DNA from: Eubacteriales bacterium | GTDB taxonomy: Bacteria; Bacillota; Clostridia; Peptostreptococcales; Anaerovoracaceae | DNA: 41,017 nucleotides | Direction: 5' to 3' | NCBI GenBank assembly: GCA_028704515.1 | Contig: JAQWFH010000018.1 | Coordinates: forward strand, 1-41,017 | Shown here: in pieces, positions 16,825 through 26,045 of the stretch | Layout: each line of letters starts with the position of its first letter | Position numbering within the stretch: position 1 is the stretch's first letter | Translations under genes and position numbers: made by a program | Notes under the pieces: model-generated | Seen by the model: the letters and a program-made list of their open reading frames with translations, nothing else | Told to the model about the DNA's origin: nothing | Databases searched by the model: none

Positions 16825-16886
16825 ATCAATGTTGTATATTTGATATTACTATTTTGTTTACATAAAGACGGTAAGGAGGTGTAACA

Positions 16887-17069
16887 ATGGCAGTTCCAAA
16901 GAGGAAAACATCAAAAGCAAGAAGAGACAAGAGGAGATCACCTAATATGAAGATGACCGCTCCTGGCGTATCTACCTGCCCTCAGTGCCACGAGCCTAAG
17001 CTTCCGCACAGAGTTTGTCCGAATTGCAATTATTACGATGGTAAGGAAATCGTTACATCGGAAGCATAA
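16887..17069 (+). CDS. rpmF: 50S ribosomal protein L32
   Basis: The 60-residue product is a canonical L32: [18 protein letters not shown], then the zinc ribbon with CPQC and CPNC pairs. An AAGGAGGTG site precedes the ATG. It is expressed from its own strong promoter and ends at a bidirectional terminator shared with dapA. The usual upstream partner (DUF177/YceD) and downstream lipid genes (plsX, fabH) are absent. Confidence 0.97.
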   Translation: MAVPKRKTSKARRDKRRSPNMKMTAPGVSTCPQCHEPKLPHRVCPNCNYYDGKEIVTSEA

Positions 17070-17080
17070 TAAGATTTATA

Positions 17081-17110
17081 AAAATGGCTACTAATGTGTA
17101 GCCATTTTTT
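17081..17110. terminator. Bidirectional intrinsic terminator between rpmF and dapA
   Basis: An 11-bp perfect stem (17081-17091 with 17098-17108) has an A run on the left and a T run on the right. The dapA stop codon (17109-17111, minus strand) overlaps the T run. Confidence 0.9.
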
Positions 17111-17990
17111 AATTTGTGATATCGAACTCAGTCAACACCTTCATTATATCATACAAGGATTTGTTGGAAGGTTCGCAAAGAGGCAGTCGATATTCTCGCT
17201 CTATCAAACCCATAATATTAAGGGCTGCCTTACTAGGAATAGGATTGACCTCGCAGAACATAGCATCTATTACAGGTTTATATTTTATTTGCAGCTCGGC
17301 TGCTTTCTTTATTTCACCATCAAAGAAATATCTTGTCATTAAATGCATTTCATAAGGAATAATATTGGCTACAGTCGAAATTACACCGCTGCCACCTATA
17401 GCCATCATAGGGACAGTCATATCGTCATTTCCTGCATATAGAGCAAAATCATCATCTATATATGCTGCAATAGCAACGCATTGGGCAATATCTCCCCCGG
17501 CTTCCTTTACTCCGCAAATCATAGGGTGAGGAGCAAGCTCCTTCACGGTTGAAGGCAGAAGATTTACTCCTGTGCGCCCTGGAACGGAATACATTATAAG
17601 AGGTACATCGACATTGTCAGCGATATGTGTATAATGCTTTATAAGTCCGGTCTGAGAGCATTTGTTATAATATGGAGTTACAATCAGAAGTCCGTCTACC
17701 CCTACATCTGCAAGAGCCTTGCTCATTTCTAAGGCATGATTCGTATCATTACTGCCTGATCCGCCTATTACGGGGACTCGGCCATTTACCTTATCGACTG
17801 CAAATTTTACTACAGCTATATGTTCCTCATCAGTAAGGGTTGATGCTTCTCCTGTAGTACCGCAGCTTATTATAGCGTCAGTACCTCTTCTTAACTGTCT
17901 TTCAATGAGCTTTTCCATAGCATCAAAATCCGGCTTGTTATCTTTGAACGGGGTAACAAGAGCTACGCCACTACCTTTAAACAAAATCAT
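17109..17990 (-). CDS. dapA: 4-hydroxy-tetrahydrodipicolinate synthase
   Basis: DapA condenses pyruvate with aspartate semialdehyde, the first committed step towards diaminopimelate, lysine and, in spore formers, dipicolinate. The 293-residue product has SGVALVTPF, the GTTGEASTLTDEEH signature, YSVPGRTGVNL (active-site Tyr) and GVKEAGGD with the Schiff-base Lys. The start at 17990 follows GAAGGAGGTAAAA on the minus strand. A longer frame to 18050 lacks a site. It is a lone gene, and no lysine riboswitch is visible in front of it, although one controls the transporter at 28.6 kb. Confidence 0.96.
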   Translation of the reverse strand: MILFKGSGVALVTPFKDNKPDFDAMEKLIERQLRRGTDAIISCGTTGEASTLTDEEHIAVVKFAVDKVNGRVPVIGGSGSNDTNHALEMSKALADVGVDGLLIVTPYYNKCSQTGLIKHYTHIADNVDVPLIMYSVPGRTGVNLLPSTVKELAPHPMICGVKEAGGDIAQCVAIAAYIDDDFALYAGNDDMTVPMMAIGGSGVISTVANIIPYEMHLMTRYFFDGEIKKAAELQIKYKPVIDAMFCEVNPIPSKAALNIMGLIEREYRLPLCEPSNKSLYDIMKVLTEFDITN

Positions 17991-18055
17991 AATTTTACCT
18001 CCTTCTGAAAATTTATGATTAGTATTACATTTTATTCGGAAGGAGTACAAAACGT

Positions 18056-18083
18056 TTGTGAATTTATGTATTTATGATATAAT
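18056..18083 (+). promoter_or_regulatory. Promoter for uppP
   Basis: TTGTGA (18056-18061), a 16-base spacer and TATAAT (18078-18083), 44 bp before the uppP start. Confidence 0.6.
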
Positions 18084-18126
18084 ATTATTTATGTAAAAAG
18101 TTAATAATTTAAGGGGGGACCATATT

Positions 18127-18963
18127 TTGACATTATTTGAAGCTATAATTCTGGGGTTAGTCCAAGGTTTATCCGAATTCCTTCCAATTTCAAGTTCGGG
18201 GCATCTTGCCTTAATGCAATATTTCTTCAAGATAGAGGGAGAAAGCGTTTTGGCCTTTGCTGTCTTAATGCACGTAGGAACATTATTTTCTGTCTTTATC
18301 GCTTATTGGGGAGAGATATGGGCACTTATAAAGGAATTAGGGGCTACTTTCAAAGACATTTTTACCGGAAAAGGGCCGAGATTGAATTCTAACCCTACAA
18401 GAAAGCTTGGCGCAATGATTATTGTCGCTACAATTCCTACAGCAATAATCGGTCTTTTGGGGAATGATATATTTTCCGCAATGTACCTATCTTTACCGGC
18501 AATAGGAACGGGATTGCTTATAACGGGAACAATTCTTTGGTTTGCGGAAAGAATGGAAAACAAAAAACTCGGCGTTCGAGACATGAAATACAGCCATGCC
18601 ATACTGGTAGGGGCTATGCAAGGTGTTGCTATCTGTCCCGGCATTTCAAGATCCGGTTCCACACTTGTCGGTGGTCTTTTAGGAGGTCTTGACAGAGCCT
18701 TTGCTATAAAATTCGCATTCCTTATTTCTATACCTTGCATAATGGGGTCTGTAATATTGGAGGCACCTGCGGCATTTAGGGAAGGGTTTGATTTTGCAAT
18801 AGTTATCCCTGTACTTGCTGGAATAATAGTCGCTGCTGTTTCGGGGTTTATAGCCATTAAAGGCATGATTAAAATCGTCTCAGACAAAAAGCTCTATTAC
18901 TTTTCATTTTATACATGGATACTCGGTGCAGCAGTGTTAGGGTACAACTTTTTTATAGCCTAA
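18127..18963 (+). CDS. uppP: Undecaprenyl-diphosphatase
   Basis: UppP (BacA) recycles the lipid carrier for peptidoglycan synthesis by removing one phosphate from undecaprenyl diphosphate, and gives bacitracin tolerance. The 278-residue membrane protein has both signatures: GLVQGLSEFLPISSSGHL near residue 10 and CPGISRSGSTLVGGLLGG near residue 170. Eight or so membrane helices are apparent. The start is TTG at 18127, supported by AGGGGGGAC eight bases before it. No ATG is available near that point. ftsK follows after 31 bp. Confidence 0.95.
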   Translation: MTLFEAIILGLVQGLSEFLPISSSGHLALMQYFFKIEGESVLAFAVLMHVGTLFSVFIAYWGEIWALIKELGATFKDIFTGKGPRLNSNPTRKLGAMIIVATIPTAIIGLLGNDIFSAMYLSLPAIGTGLLITGTILWFAERMENKKLGVRDMKYSHAILVGAMQGVAICPGISRSGSTLVGGLLGGLDRAFAIKFAFLISIPCIMGSVILEAPAAFREGFDFAIVIPVLAGIIVAAVSGFIAIKGMIKIVSDKKLYYFSFYTWILGAAVLGYNFFIA

Positions 18964-18994
18964 ATTTCAATAATATTATAGAAAGGAGGCGCAT

Positions 18995-21532
18995 ATGGCA
19001 TCAAAAAATAGTTCAGGAAAAACAGCTTCCAAAAGGACAGCACAAAAAAATGCTTCTACTACAAAGGGCAAAAGAACTGCGAAATATGAAAATTCAATAA
19101 TTGGCAGCAAAGTTAAAGATGAAATATGGGCTATTGTAATAATGGCAATCGGTGCATTTCTTATAGTTTCAATTCAAACTGATGCGGCGGGAAGCCTTGG
19201 AATAATCCTACACAATTTCTTCCTTGGATGTTTTGGTCATCTTGCGTTTATTCTTCCTTATTATTTACTTATATACGGCATACTTTTATTTATTAACAAA
19301 GTATCACACATTTCAAGTAGGTCCGTAACTTTTATGCTACTTATATTTCTTATGCTTGCACTTCTTAATTCTGTAAGATACATAGATGTTTCTGGTTTTG
19401 ACTGGAGCATCAAATCATTAAATGAAATATACGCAGGAGGTATTGCCCTCCAAAACGGCGGTTGGTTTGGTATGATCATGGGCACGATGATTGCTACGGT
19501 AATAGGGAAGCCAGGTCTCATCATATTTTCATTGGTTGTAATAGCCATATCTCTGTTGCTTGTGCTTAATACACCTCTGTCTCAATTTATGGATAAAATG
19601 CGCATAAGGCGTGAAGAAAAGCAAGAAGCCGCATATGCTGCCGAATTGTCTGAAGAAAAGGCTATAAAAGAAGAGCCTGCTCCTTTAAACAAAAAGGCAT
19701 CAAAAGCTACATCTGCAGTACCTAATTCCGAAGTAAAGATAAACAAACCTTCTGTAGATTGCAGTCTGACAGATGATATACTGGAGACAGCCTATGTTCC
19801 GGGAAGAATTAACGAGGGTCAGAAAAACATTTTAGCATATATGAAAGACGATAATCTTTTTCAAGATTCAAATGATACCCCGATTCAGGGATACGATGTT
19901 GAGCGCTCTGGCGATCATTTTGATGAAGAAATGTCTTCGGAGCCTGGACAAGCCGGTGATCAGATAGGCTTAAATGAGACTCAATCGATGACGAATCAAA
20001 AGCCAGCACTTACAAATAAAGAAGCAGCCGCAGCTGCATTAAGCCAGGATGAATTAAATCTTTCCTCACAGATGAAATTCCCATATCAGCTACCTCCTGT
20101 AGATCTTTTGGCGAAAAATAAGAGCGGAAAGCAGGAGACCGATGGAAATCTGAAAGCAAAGGCAGCAAAGCTTGAGCATACCCTTCAAAATTTCAATGTT
20201 GATGCAAGAGTTGTGCAGGTAACTCAGGGGCCTGCCGTGACAAGATACGAGATACAGCCAAATATTGGTGTTAAGGTTTCCTCTATTGTAAGGCTTGCCG
20301 ACGATATAGCTCTCAATATGGAAGCCAAAAGCATAAGGATAGAAGCTCCCATACCTGGGAAAGCAGCGGTTGGCATTGAAATAGAAAACGAACAAATAAA
20401 CATGGTTGCTCTTCGAGAAATCATAGCATCAAAAGAATTTGATAAAGCAAAATCCAGAATAAGCTTTGCAGTGGGTAGGGATATTACTGGATCTGCAGTC
20501 GTCGGAGACCTCAAGGAAATGCCTCATCTTTTGATCGCAGGCTCGACGGGATCGGGTAAGTCAGTGTGCATCAATAGCATAATAATGAGCATACTTTATA
20601 AAGCGACGCCAAGCGAGGTAAAATTTGTGCTTATAGACCCAAAAGTCGTCGAGTTGAGGAATTACAGCGGTATACCGCACCTGCTTATACCCGTTGTAAC
20701 AGAGCCTTCAAAGGCTGCGGCAGCTCTGAACTGGGCTGTTGCCGAGATGACGGATCGATACAGAAAATTTGCTGAGGAAGGTGTTCGCGATTTAAATTCC
20801 TTTAATGATAGCGTTCGGAAAAAACGTGAAGATGACAGGTTTATGCCTCAAATAGTCATAGTAATAGATGAACTTGCCGATTTGATGATGGCGGCACCGT
20901 CTCAGGTAGAAGAATCTATATGCAGGCTTGCACAGATGGCAAGAGCTGCAGGGATGCATCTAATAGTAGCAACACAAAGGCCGTCAGTCGATGTTGTAAC
21001 AGGCGTAATAAAGGCAAATATTCCATCAAGAATAGCTTTTGCCGTATCTTCACAAGTGGACTCCAGAACGATACTGGATATGGCCGGTGCTGAAAAACTT
21101 GTCGGCAAAGGGGATATGCTTTACAATCCACTCGGCATGGGCAAACCTCTCCGAGTCCAAGGAACATTTGTTTCTGATAGCGAGGTACATAAAGTAATAG
21201 ATTTTGTTAAGGCTCAGTCCGACGAGCCGGAATACTCAGGAGATATAATTAACAGCATCGAAAATGCAAACAAAGCAGCATCAGAAAATGATGACACTGA
21301 CGAGCTTCTGCAAGACGCTATAGAAACAGTCGTTCACAGTGGCCAAGCATCGGCTTCGATGCTTCAAAGACGCTTTAGAATAGGATATAACCGCGCGGCA
21401 CGTATAATAGATATGATGGAGGCAAGAGGCATTATAGGCCCTGCGGACGGCTCAAGACCGCGCCAAGTGCATATGACCGAGACTGAATTATATGCCCTTC
21501 AAAGTGAAACGGAGGATATTAATAATAAATGA
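18995..21532 (+). CDS. ftsK: DNA translocase FtsK/SpoIIIE
   Basis: This ATP-driven pump moves chromosomal DNA through the division or sporulation septum. The 845-residue product has a basic Ser/Lys/Thr-rich N-tail (1-35), four membrane helices (about 45-190), a low-complexity linker, then the motor. Walker A is GSTGSGKSV near residue 515, and Walker B is in VIVIDELADLMM. The C-terminal winged-helix gamma domain (SMLQRRFRIGYNRAARIIDM) reads orienting sequences. The GAAAGGAGGCG site fixes the ATG. rimO starts inside its last codons (ATGA overlap). It could be the only FtsK-type protein and serve both vegetative and spore roles. Confidence 0.96.
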   Translation: MASKNSSGKTASKRTAQKNASTTKGKRTAKYENSIIGSKVKDEIWAIVIMAIGAFLIVSIQTDAAGSLGIILHNFFLGCFGHLAFILPYYLLIYGILLFINKVSHISSRSVTFMLLIFLMLALLNSVRYIDVSGFDWSIKSLNEIYAGGIALQNGGWFGMIMGTMIATVIGKPGLIIFSLVVIAISLLLVLNTPLSQFMDKMRIRREEKQEAAYAAELSEEKAIKEEPAPLNKKASKATSAVPNSEVKINKPSVDCSLTDDILETAYVPGRINEGQKNILAYMKDDNLFQDSNDTPIQGYDVERSGDHFDEEMSSEPGQAGDQIGLNETQSMTNQKPALTNKEAAAAALSQDELNLSSQMKFPYQLPPVDLLAKNKSGKQETDGNLKAKAAKLEHTLQNFNVDARVVQVTQGPAVTRYEIQPNIGVKVSSIVRLADDIALNMEAKSIRIEAPIPGKAAVGIEIENEQINMVALREIIASKEFDKAKSRISFAVGRDITGSAVVGDLKEMPHLLIAGSTGSGKSVCINSIIMSILYKATPSEVKFVLIDPKVVELRNYSGIPHLLIPVVTEPSKAAAALNWAVAEMTDRYRKFAEEGVRDLNSFNDSVRKKREDDRFMPQIVIVIDELADLMMAAPSQVEESICRLAQMARAAGMHLIVATQRPSVDVVTGVIKANIPSRIAFAVSSQVDSRTILDMAGAEKLVGKGDMLYNPLGMGKPLRVQGTFVSDSEVHKVIDFVKAQSDEPEYSGDIINSIENANKAASENDDTDELLQDAIETVVHSGQASASMLQRRFRIGYNRAARIIDMMEARGIIGPADGSRPRQVHMTETELYALQSETEDINNK

Positions 21533-22851
21533 AAATATTTATGGAAACACTGGGCTGCCCAAAGAATTTCAATGATTCTGAAAGAGCAGCGGCAATACTT
21601 GCAAAATCAGGTTACGAAAAAACAGATTCCGTTCAAGACGCCGATGTAATCATGGTGAACACCTGCGGATTTATCAACGATGCAAAACGTGAATCGATAG
21701 CCAGAATATTCGATATGGTTGAAGTTAAGGAAGATAAAGTTTTAATAGTCTCAGGTTGCCTTTCAAAGCGTTACGGAGATGAATTATTTGAAGAAATAAG
21801 CGAAGTGGATATATTTATCGGTGTAAATGATTATGAGAATTTGCCGAAGCTTATCAATGATTTTAAAAAGGGAAATCGCCAAAAGCAAATTTCTCAGACC
21901 TCGTGTGACTTCGGTAAGCCAGGAGAACGTTTAACACAGGACAATCCATATTCTGTAACAATAAAGATTGCTGAAGGCTGTGATAACAGATGTGCTTACT
22001 GCATTATTCCATATATCAGAGGACCTTACAGGAGCCGAGAAATGGCTGACATTATCGAAGAAGCCTCCATGCTGGCTGCAGCAGGAGCAAAAGAACTAAT
22101 TATTATAGCTCAGGATGTAACATTTTACGGGAAAGATCTATATGGTAGGCTTGCACTTCCGGAACTTCTAACGGATTTATGCAAGATTGACGGTATAGAA
22201 TGGATTAGATTGATGTACTGTTATGAGGATAAAATAACAGACGAGCTCATACAGGTAATGGCGAAAGAACCTAAGATTTGCAATTATATAGACATTCCTC
22301 TGCAGCACGCATCAGATAAAATACTTTCTGCAATGAAACGTAAGGGTAACCGTAAAAGTATTATGTCTACCATTGAAAAGATGCGCAAGAATATACCTGA
22401 CATTCATATAAGAACAACCTTAATCACAGGATTCCCTGGAGAAACAAAAAAGGAATTCGATGAGCTTTATGAGTTTGTTGAAACATTTAAATTTGAGAGG
22501 CTGGGAGTGTTCACATATTCAAAAGAAGATGGTACTCCGGCTGCTTTAATGAAGCCACAGGTAAGATCAGATGTTAAACAGAGGCGACGTGAAAGCATAA
22601 TGAGGCTACAAAACCGCATTTCCCTGGAAATTAACAGTGTAAAGATAGGCAAAACAATGAAAGTTCTTGTCGAAGAAATAGACGAAAGCGGTAGCTATAT
22701 CGGAAGGACACAGTATGATGCACCCGAAATTGATAATTCTGTAATCTTTACATCTGAAAAATCCCTTTTTCCGGGAGATATGGTTGATGTAATTATTCAA
22801 GATGCGTTTGATTACGACCTTACTGGAAAAGAAATAACTGAGGAGGCATAA
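21529..22851 (+). CDS. rimO: Ribosomal protein S12 methylthiotransferase RimO
   Basis: RimO adds a methylthio group to an Asp of ribosomal protein S12 using two [4Fe-4S] clusters and SAM. The 440-residue product opens with METLGCPKNFNDSE, the RimO form of the N-terminal MTTase domain (three Cys, including VNTCGF and SGCLS). The radical-SAM motif is CDNRCAYC with IPYIRGPYRSR. A C-terminal TRAM domain (about 375-440) binds substrate. The C-P-K-N signature separates it from MiaB. It is coupled to ftsK by a 4-bp overlap and to pgsA by a 3-bp gap. Confidence 0.95.
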   Translation: MKIFMETLGCPKNFNDSERAAAILAKSGYEKTDSVQDADVIMVNTCGFINDAKRESIARIFDMVEVKEDKVLIVSGCLSKRYGDELFEEISEVDIFIGVNDYENLPKLINDFKKGNRQKQISQTSCDFGKPGERLTQDNPYSVTIKIAEGCDNRCAYCIIPYIRGPYRSREMADIIEEASMLAAAGAKELIIIAQDVTFYGKDLYGRLALPELLTDLCKIDGIEWIRLMYCYEDKITDELIQVMAKEPKICNYIDIPLQHASDKILSAMKRKGNRKSIMSTIEKMRKNIPDIHIRTTLITGFPGETKKEFDELYEFVETFKFERLGVFTYSKEDGTPAALMKPQVRSDVKQRRRESIMRLQNRISLEINSVKIGKTMKVLVEEIDESGSYIGRTQYDAPEIDNSVIFTSEKSLFPGDMVDVIIQDAFDYDLTGKEITEEA

Positions 22852-22854
22852 AAC

Positions 22855-23394
22855 ATGAATTTACCTAACAAACTAACTATCATAAGGATGATTTCCGTGC
22901 CATTCTTTATTGTTTTTTATATGTTTGATTTAAGGATAGCCGCCTTTATACTCTTTGTTGCGGCTGCATTTACGGATATGCTGGACGGTAAAATTGCAAG
23001 GAAATATAATCTCGTTACAAACTTCGGTAAAATAATGGATCCCTTAGCTGATAAAATCTTAGTTTATTCGGCCTTCTGCCTGATGGTTCAAAACGGCCTT
23101 GTACCTGCTTGGATGTTTATTGTTATTTTAGCGAGAGAATTCGTTGTTTCGGGCATGAGAACCGTTGCGGCATCGGAGGGTATTGTGATTGCTGCTGGTA
23201 TGAGTGGAAAGATTAAGACCGTGCTCCAAATGATTGCTGTACCTCTTTTGTTGCTCGTTGGAGTCTTTACACAGCCGACAGTCGACGCTTCTATTGCTCT
23301 GGCCGCAAACATATTCCTCTGGGCTTCTTTGATAATGACAGTTGTCTCTGGAGTAGAATACGTATACAAAAACAAAAATGTGTTTTCAATGTAA
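22855..23394 (+). CDS. pgsA: CDP-diacylglycerol-glycerol-3-phosphate 3-phosphatidyltransferase
   Basis: PgsA makes phosphatidylglycerol phosphate, the committed step of phosphatidylglycerol synthesis, in the membrane. The 179-residue product starts MNLPNKLTIIRM. It holds the complete CDP-alcohol phosphotransferase signature DMLDGKIARKYNLVTNFGK plus IMDPLAD, with all the required Asp and Gly residues. Membrane helices cover the remainder. The order rimO, pgsA, cinA, recA is the common Firmicute one. A GAGGAGG site precedes the ATG. Confidence 0.95.
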   Translation: MNLPNKLTIIRMISVPFFIVFYMFDLRIAAFILFVAAAFTDMLDGKIARKYNLVTNFGKIMDPLADKILVYSAFCLMVQNGLVPAWMFIVILAREFVVSGMRTVAASEGIVIAAGMSGKIKTVLQMIAVPLLLLVGVFTQPTVDASIALAANIFLWASLIMTVVSGVEYVYKNKNVFSM

Positions 23395-23425
23395 TATCAA
23401 AAATAAGAGAGGAAGTTTATAGAAT

Positions 23426-24682
23426 ATGAAAACCGCAATCTTATCTGTAGGAACTGAAATTTTATTCGGTCAGATAGTTAATACAAACGCAACTTATCTT
23501 TCAAAGGAGCTACAGCTCTTGGGATACGATGTAATGTATCATTATACTGTCGGTGACAATCCCGAAAGGTTAAAAGAAATAATACATCATATATTTGTGG
23601 ATTGCGATATGATATTGACGACTGGTGGACTCGGACCGACTCAAGACGATTTGACAAAGGAAATGGTATGCGAAGCTATGAATGATGTCTTAGTCGAAAA
23701 CGAAGAGGAGATGCAAAAGTTAAAATCATATTTTAAAGATCCTTCAAGACCGATGACTCCAAATAATCTAAAGCAGGCTTATTTGCCATCAAGAGCCATA
23801 GTCCTCGGAAATGATGCCGGAACTGCGCCAGGATTTGCTCTTCAGGATTCTGGTAAGATTATAATATGTATGCCTGGGCCTCCTTCCGAGATGGAAAGAA
23901 TGTTCATAAAAAAAGTTAAACCGTGGCTTGAAGAAAAGGCCGACAGCGCTTTGTATTACAGAATCATAAGGACTATAGGAATTGGTGAATCTCAGCTTGA
24001 GACAGAGCTTCTTGATTTGATAGATTCCCAAACAGACCCGACATTGGCAACATATGCAAAGGAAGGCGAGTCAATGATTCGAATAGCTTCCAAACGAAAG
24101 ACAAAGGAAGAGGCCATTGACGCTGTAAACAAAATGATAGAACAGGTTAAGGAAAGAGTCGGGCAGTATATCTATAATTTTGATGATACGGATCTTTCGG
24201 AAGTTGTTGCACAAAAGCTTATAAAAAACAATATATCAATATCTGCGGCTGAGAGCTGCACAGCAGGTATGTTCGCCTCAACTATTACTTGTTATCCCGG
24301 AATATCCGCCATATTTGACAGGTCGTTTGTTACTTACAGCAACAATGCCAAAGTCGAAGAACTGGGTGTTTCCGAGGAAACTCTGAAAATCTTTGGAGCC
24401 GTATCCGAAGAAACTGCTACGGAAATGGCTGAAGGAGTTATGAAGAAAACAGGAAGTGATATCTGTGTTTCTGTAACTGGAATTGCAGGACCGGATGGAG
24501 GCACGGACAAAAAACCTGTTGGACTTATTTATATAGGAATTTGCTACAAGAGTAAAACAGGAAACAAAACACAGGTAAAAGAGCTTTTAACGCGTCGTCC
24601 CGATAGGAATAAGAACAGGAAAATCTCTGTTTCGGTAATGCTCGATTGCGTAAATAAGGCAATTGATGAGATTGTCGGATAA
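23426..24682 (+). CDS. cinA: Competence/damage-inducible protein CinA
   Basis: CinA combines an N-terminal molybdopterin-binding-like domain (COG1058, here TTGGLGPTQDDLTKE and MPGPPSEMERM) with a C-terminal nicotinamide-nucleotide amidase domain (SAAESCTAGMFAS and VTGIAGPDGGTDKKPVG). The latter recycles NMN to nicotinic acid mononucleotide. The 418-residue length is normal. It lies upstream of recA, as in many Gram-positives, but a terminator (24690-24734) and a LexA-controlled promoter separate the two here, so recA induction need not depend on cinA. Confidence 0.95.
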   Translation: MKTAILSVGTEILFGQIVNTNATYLSKELQLLGYDVMYHYTVGDNPERLKEIIHHIFVDCDMILTTGGLGPTQDDLTKEMVCEAMNDVLVENEEEMQKLKSYFKDPSRPMTPNNLKQAYLPSRAIVLGNDAGTAPGFALQDSGKIIICMPGPPSEMERMFIKKVKPWLEEKADSALYYRIIRTIGIGESQLETELLDLIDSQTDPTLATYAKEGESMIRIASKRKTKEEAIDAVNKMIEQVKERVGQYIYNFDDTDLSEVVAQKLIKNNISISAAESCTAGMFASTITCYPGISAIFDRSFVTYSNNAKVEELGVSEETLKIFGAVSEETATEMAEGVMKKTGSDICVSVTGIAGPDGGTDKKPVGLIYIGICYKSKTGNKTQVKELLTRRPDRNKNRKISVSVMLDCVNKAIDEIVG

Positions 24683-24689
24683 CTATATG

Positions 24690-24734
24690 AATGCGCTTAG
24701 CAACAAAACAATTTATGTTTTAAGCGCATTTTTT
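24690..24734 (+). terminator. Intrinsic terminator after cinA
   Basis: Perfect 10-bp arms (24690-24699 with 24721-24730) and a TTTTTT run separate cinA from recA. Confidence 0.85.
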
Positions 24735-24793
24735 AATTGACATTTTTTTACATATTTGATATTATAAAGCCAATAAGAAAGATAAAATAACAC

Positions 24794-24822
24794 TTGACGG
24801 ACATATATTTATGATGTATCCT
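24794..24822 (+). promoter_or_regulatory. recA promoter
   Basis: TTGACG (24794-24799), a 17-base spacer and TATCCT (24817-24822). The LexA box begins nine bases downstream, over the expected transcription start. Confidence 0.65.
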
Positions 24823-24830
24823 GATCAAAA

Positions 24831-24842
24831 GAACATATGTTC
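24831..24842. promoter_or_regulatory. LexA (SOS) box
   Basis: The perfect palindrome gaacatatgttc matches the Gram-positive LexA consensus CGAACRNRYGTTYC core. It lies between the recA promoter and its ribosome site, the classical place for LexA repression of recA. Confidence 0.88.
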
Positions 24843-24867
24843 ATTGTAGTTGAACGGAGGTATTGAA

Positions 24868-25920
24868 TTGAGTACAGATATTAATAAACAAAACAAAGAA
24901 AAAGCGCTTGAAGCGGCTATGCAACAGATACAAAAGCAATTTGGAAAAGGATCAATAATGATGCTCGGCGATGAAAACGCAAGACTAAATATAGAGGCCA
25001 TTCCAACAGGGTCGGTAAGTCTTGATATTGCTACCGGAATAGGCGGTATACCAAGAGGCAGGATTATAGAAATCTTTGGTCCCGAATCCTCAGGAAAAAC
25101 GACATTGGCATTACATATTATAGCTGAAGCTCAGAAGCTGGACGGAAAAGCAGCCTTCATCGATGCTGAGCATGCATTGGATCCAGAATATGCAAAAAAT
25201 CTAGGCGTTAAGATTGATGAACTGATAGTGTCACAGCCGGATACGGGAGAACAAGGTCTTGAGATCTGCGAGATGCTGGTTCGCTCCGGAGCTATAGACA
25301 TAGTTGTCGTGGATTCCGTTGCTGCACTTGTTCCAAAATCGGAGATTCAAGGAGAAATGGGAGATGTTCACGTCGGTCTTCAAGCAAGATTAATGTCCCA
25401 AGCTCTCAGAAAGCTCGCGGGAGCCATCAATAAGTCAAATTCCTCCGTAGTATTTATTAACCAGCTTAGAGAAAAAATCGGAATTATGTTCGGAAACCCA
25501 GAAACAACTACAGGGGGGCGTGCATTAAAATTCTATTCAAGTATGAGGATAGACGTCAGGAGAATCGAGACTATTAAGGTAGGAGACGCAATGATCGGAA
25601 ACAGAACAAGAGCTAAAATTGTAAAAAATAAAGTTGCGCCGCCGTTTAAGCAAGCCGAATTCGATATAATGTATGGTAAAGGCATATCAAAAGAAGGAGA
25701 TCTTCTGGATTCTGCCGTAGAACTGAAAATTGTTGAAAAATCGGGTTCTTGGTACAGCTTTGACAATGAAAGAATCGGACAGGGAAGAGAAAATGTGAAA
25801 ATGTTCATTGCCTCAAATCCCGAGATGATGAGTAAAATCGAAAGCATGGTTATGAGCACTTTAAAAAATAATAAACAAGAGGATCTAAATGTAGATGAAG
25901 ATGGCGTCATTATTGAATAA
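24868..25920 (+). CDS. recA: Recombinase RecA
   Basis: RecA forms filaments on single-stranded DNA for homologous recombination and triggers LexA self-cleavage. The 350-residue product shows [19 protein letters not shown], Walker [28 protein letters not shown]-type Walker B ([10 protein letters not shown]) and [21 protein letters not shown] place the start at TTG 24868, eight bases after GGAGGT. The upstream TTG at 24850 would put the ribosome site inside the gene. SOS control is direct from the LexA box. Confidence 0.97.
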   Translation: MSTDINKQNKEKALEAAMQQIQKQFGKGSIMMLGDENARLNIEAIPTGSVSLDIATGIGGIPRGRIIEIFGPESSGKTTLALHIIAEAQKLDGKAAFIDAEHALDPEYAKNLGVKIDELIVSQPDTGEQGLEICEMLVRSGAIDIVVVDSVAALVPKSEIQGEMGDVHVGLQARLMSQALRKLAGAINKSNSSVVFINQLREKIGIMFGNPETTTGGRALKFYSSMRIDVRRIETIKVGDAMIGNRTRAKIVKNKVAPPFKQAEFDIMYGKGISKEGDLLDSAVELKIVEKSGSWYSFDNERIGQGRENVKMFIASNPEMMSKIESMVMSTLKNNKQEDLNVDEDGVIIE

Positions 25921-25925
25921 AATGT

Positions 25926-25954
25926 TTGACATGGCATGTATTTTATAGTATCAT
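25926..25954 (+). promoter_or_regulatory. Promoter for rplU-rpmA
   Basis: TTGACA (25926-25931), a 17-base spacer and TATCAT (25949-25954), immediately after recA. Confidence 0.7.
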
Positions 25955-25957
25955 ACT

Positions 25958-26032
25958 AATGTTGAGCCGCTCAGAACGGGTTTTTAAAGTGCCAAAAATA
26001 TGGACACCCACGATGGCGAGACGGATAGAGGA
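25958..26032 (+). ncRNA. Probable ribosomal protein L21 leader RNA
   Basis: Between the promoter and the rplU ribosome site lies a GC-richer, structured-looking stretch (GCCGCTCAGAACGGG, later CCCACGATGGCGAGACGG) in an otherwise AT-rich gap. This is where Firmicutes carry the L21 leader, which is thought to let L21 control its own operon. I assign it from position and general look. A covariance-model match was not possible here. Confidence 0.6.
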
Positions 26033-26045
26033 GGAGAAATAAAAT

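Noticed and set aside
17094-17355. Plus-strand open frames antisense to the 3' end of dapA.
   Set aside because: No ribosome sites. They start in the bidirectional terminator, and dapA is clearly the coding strand.
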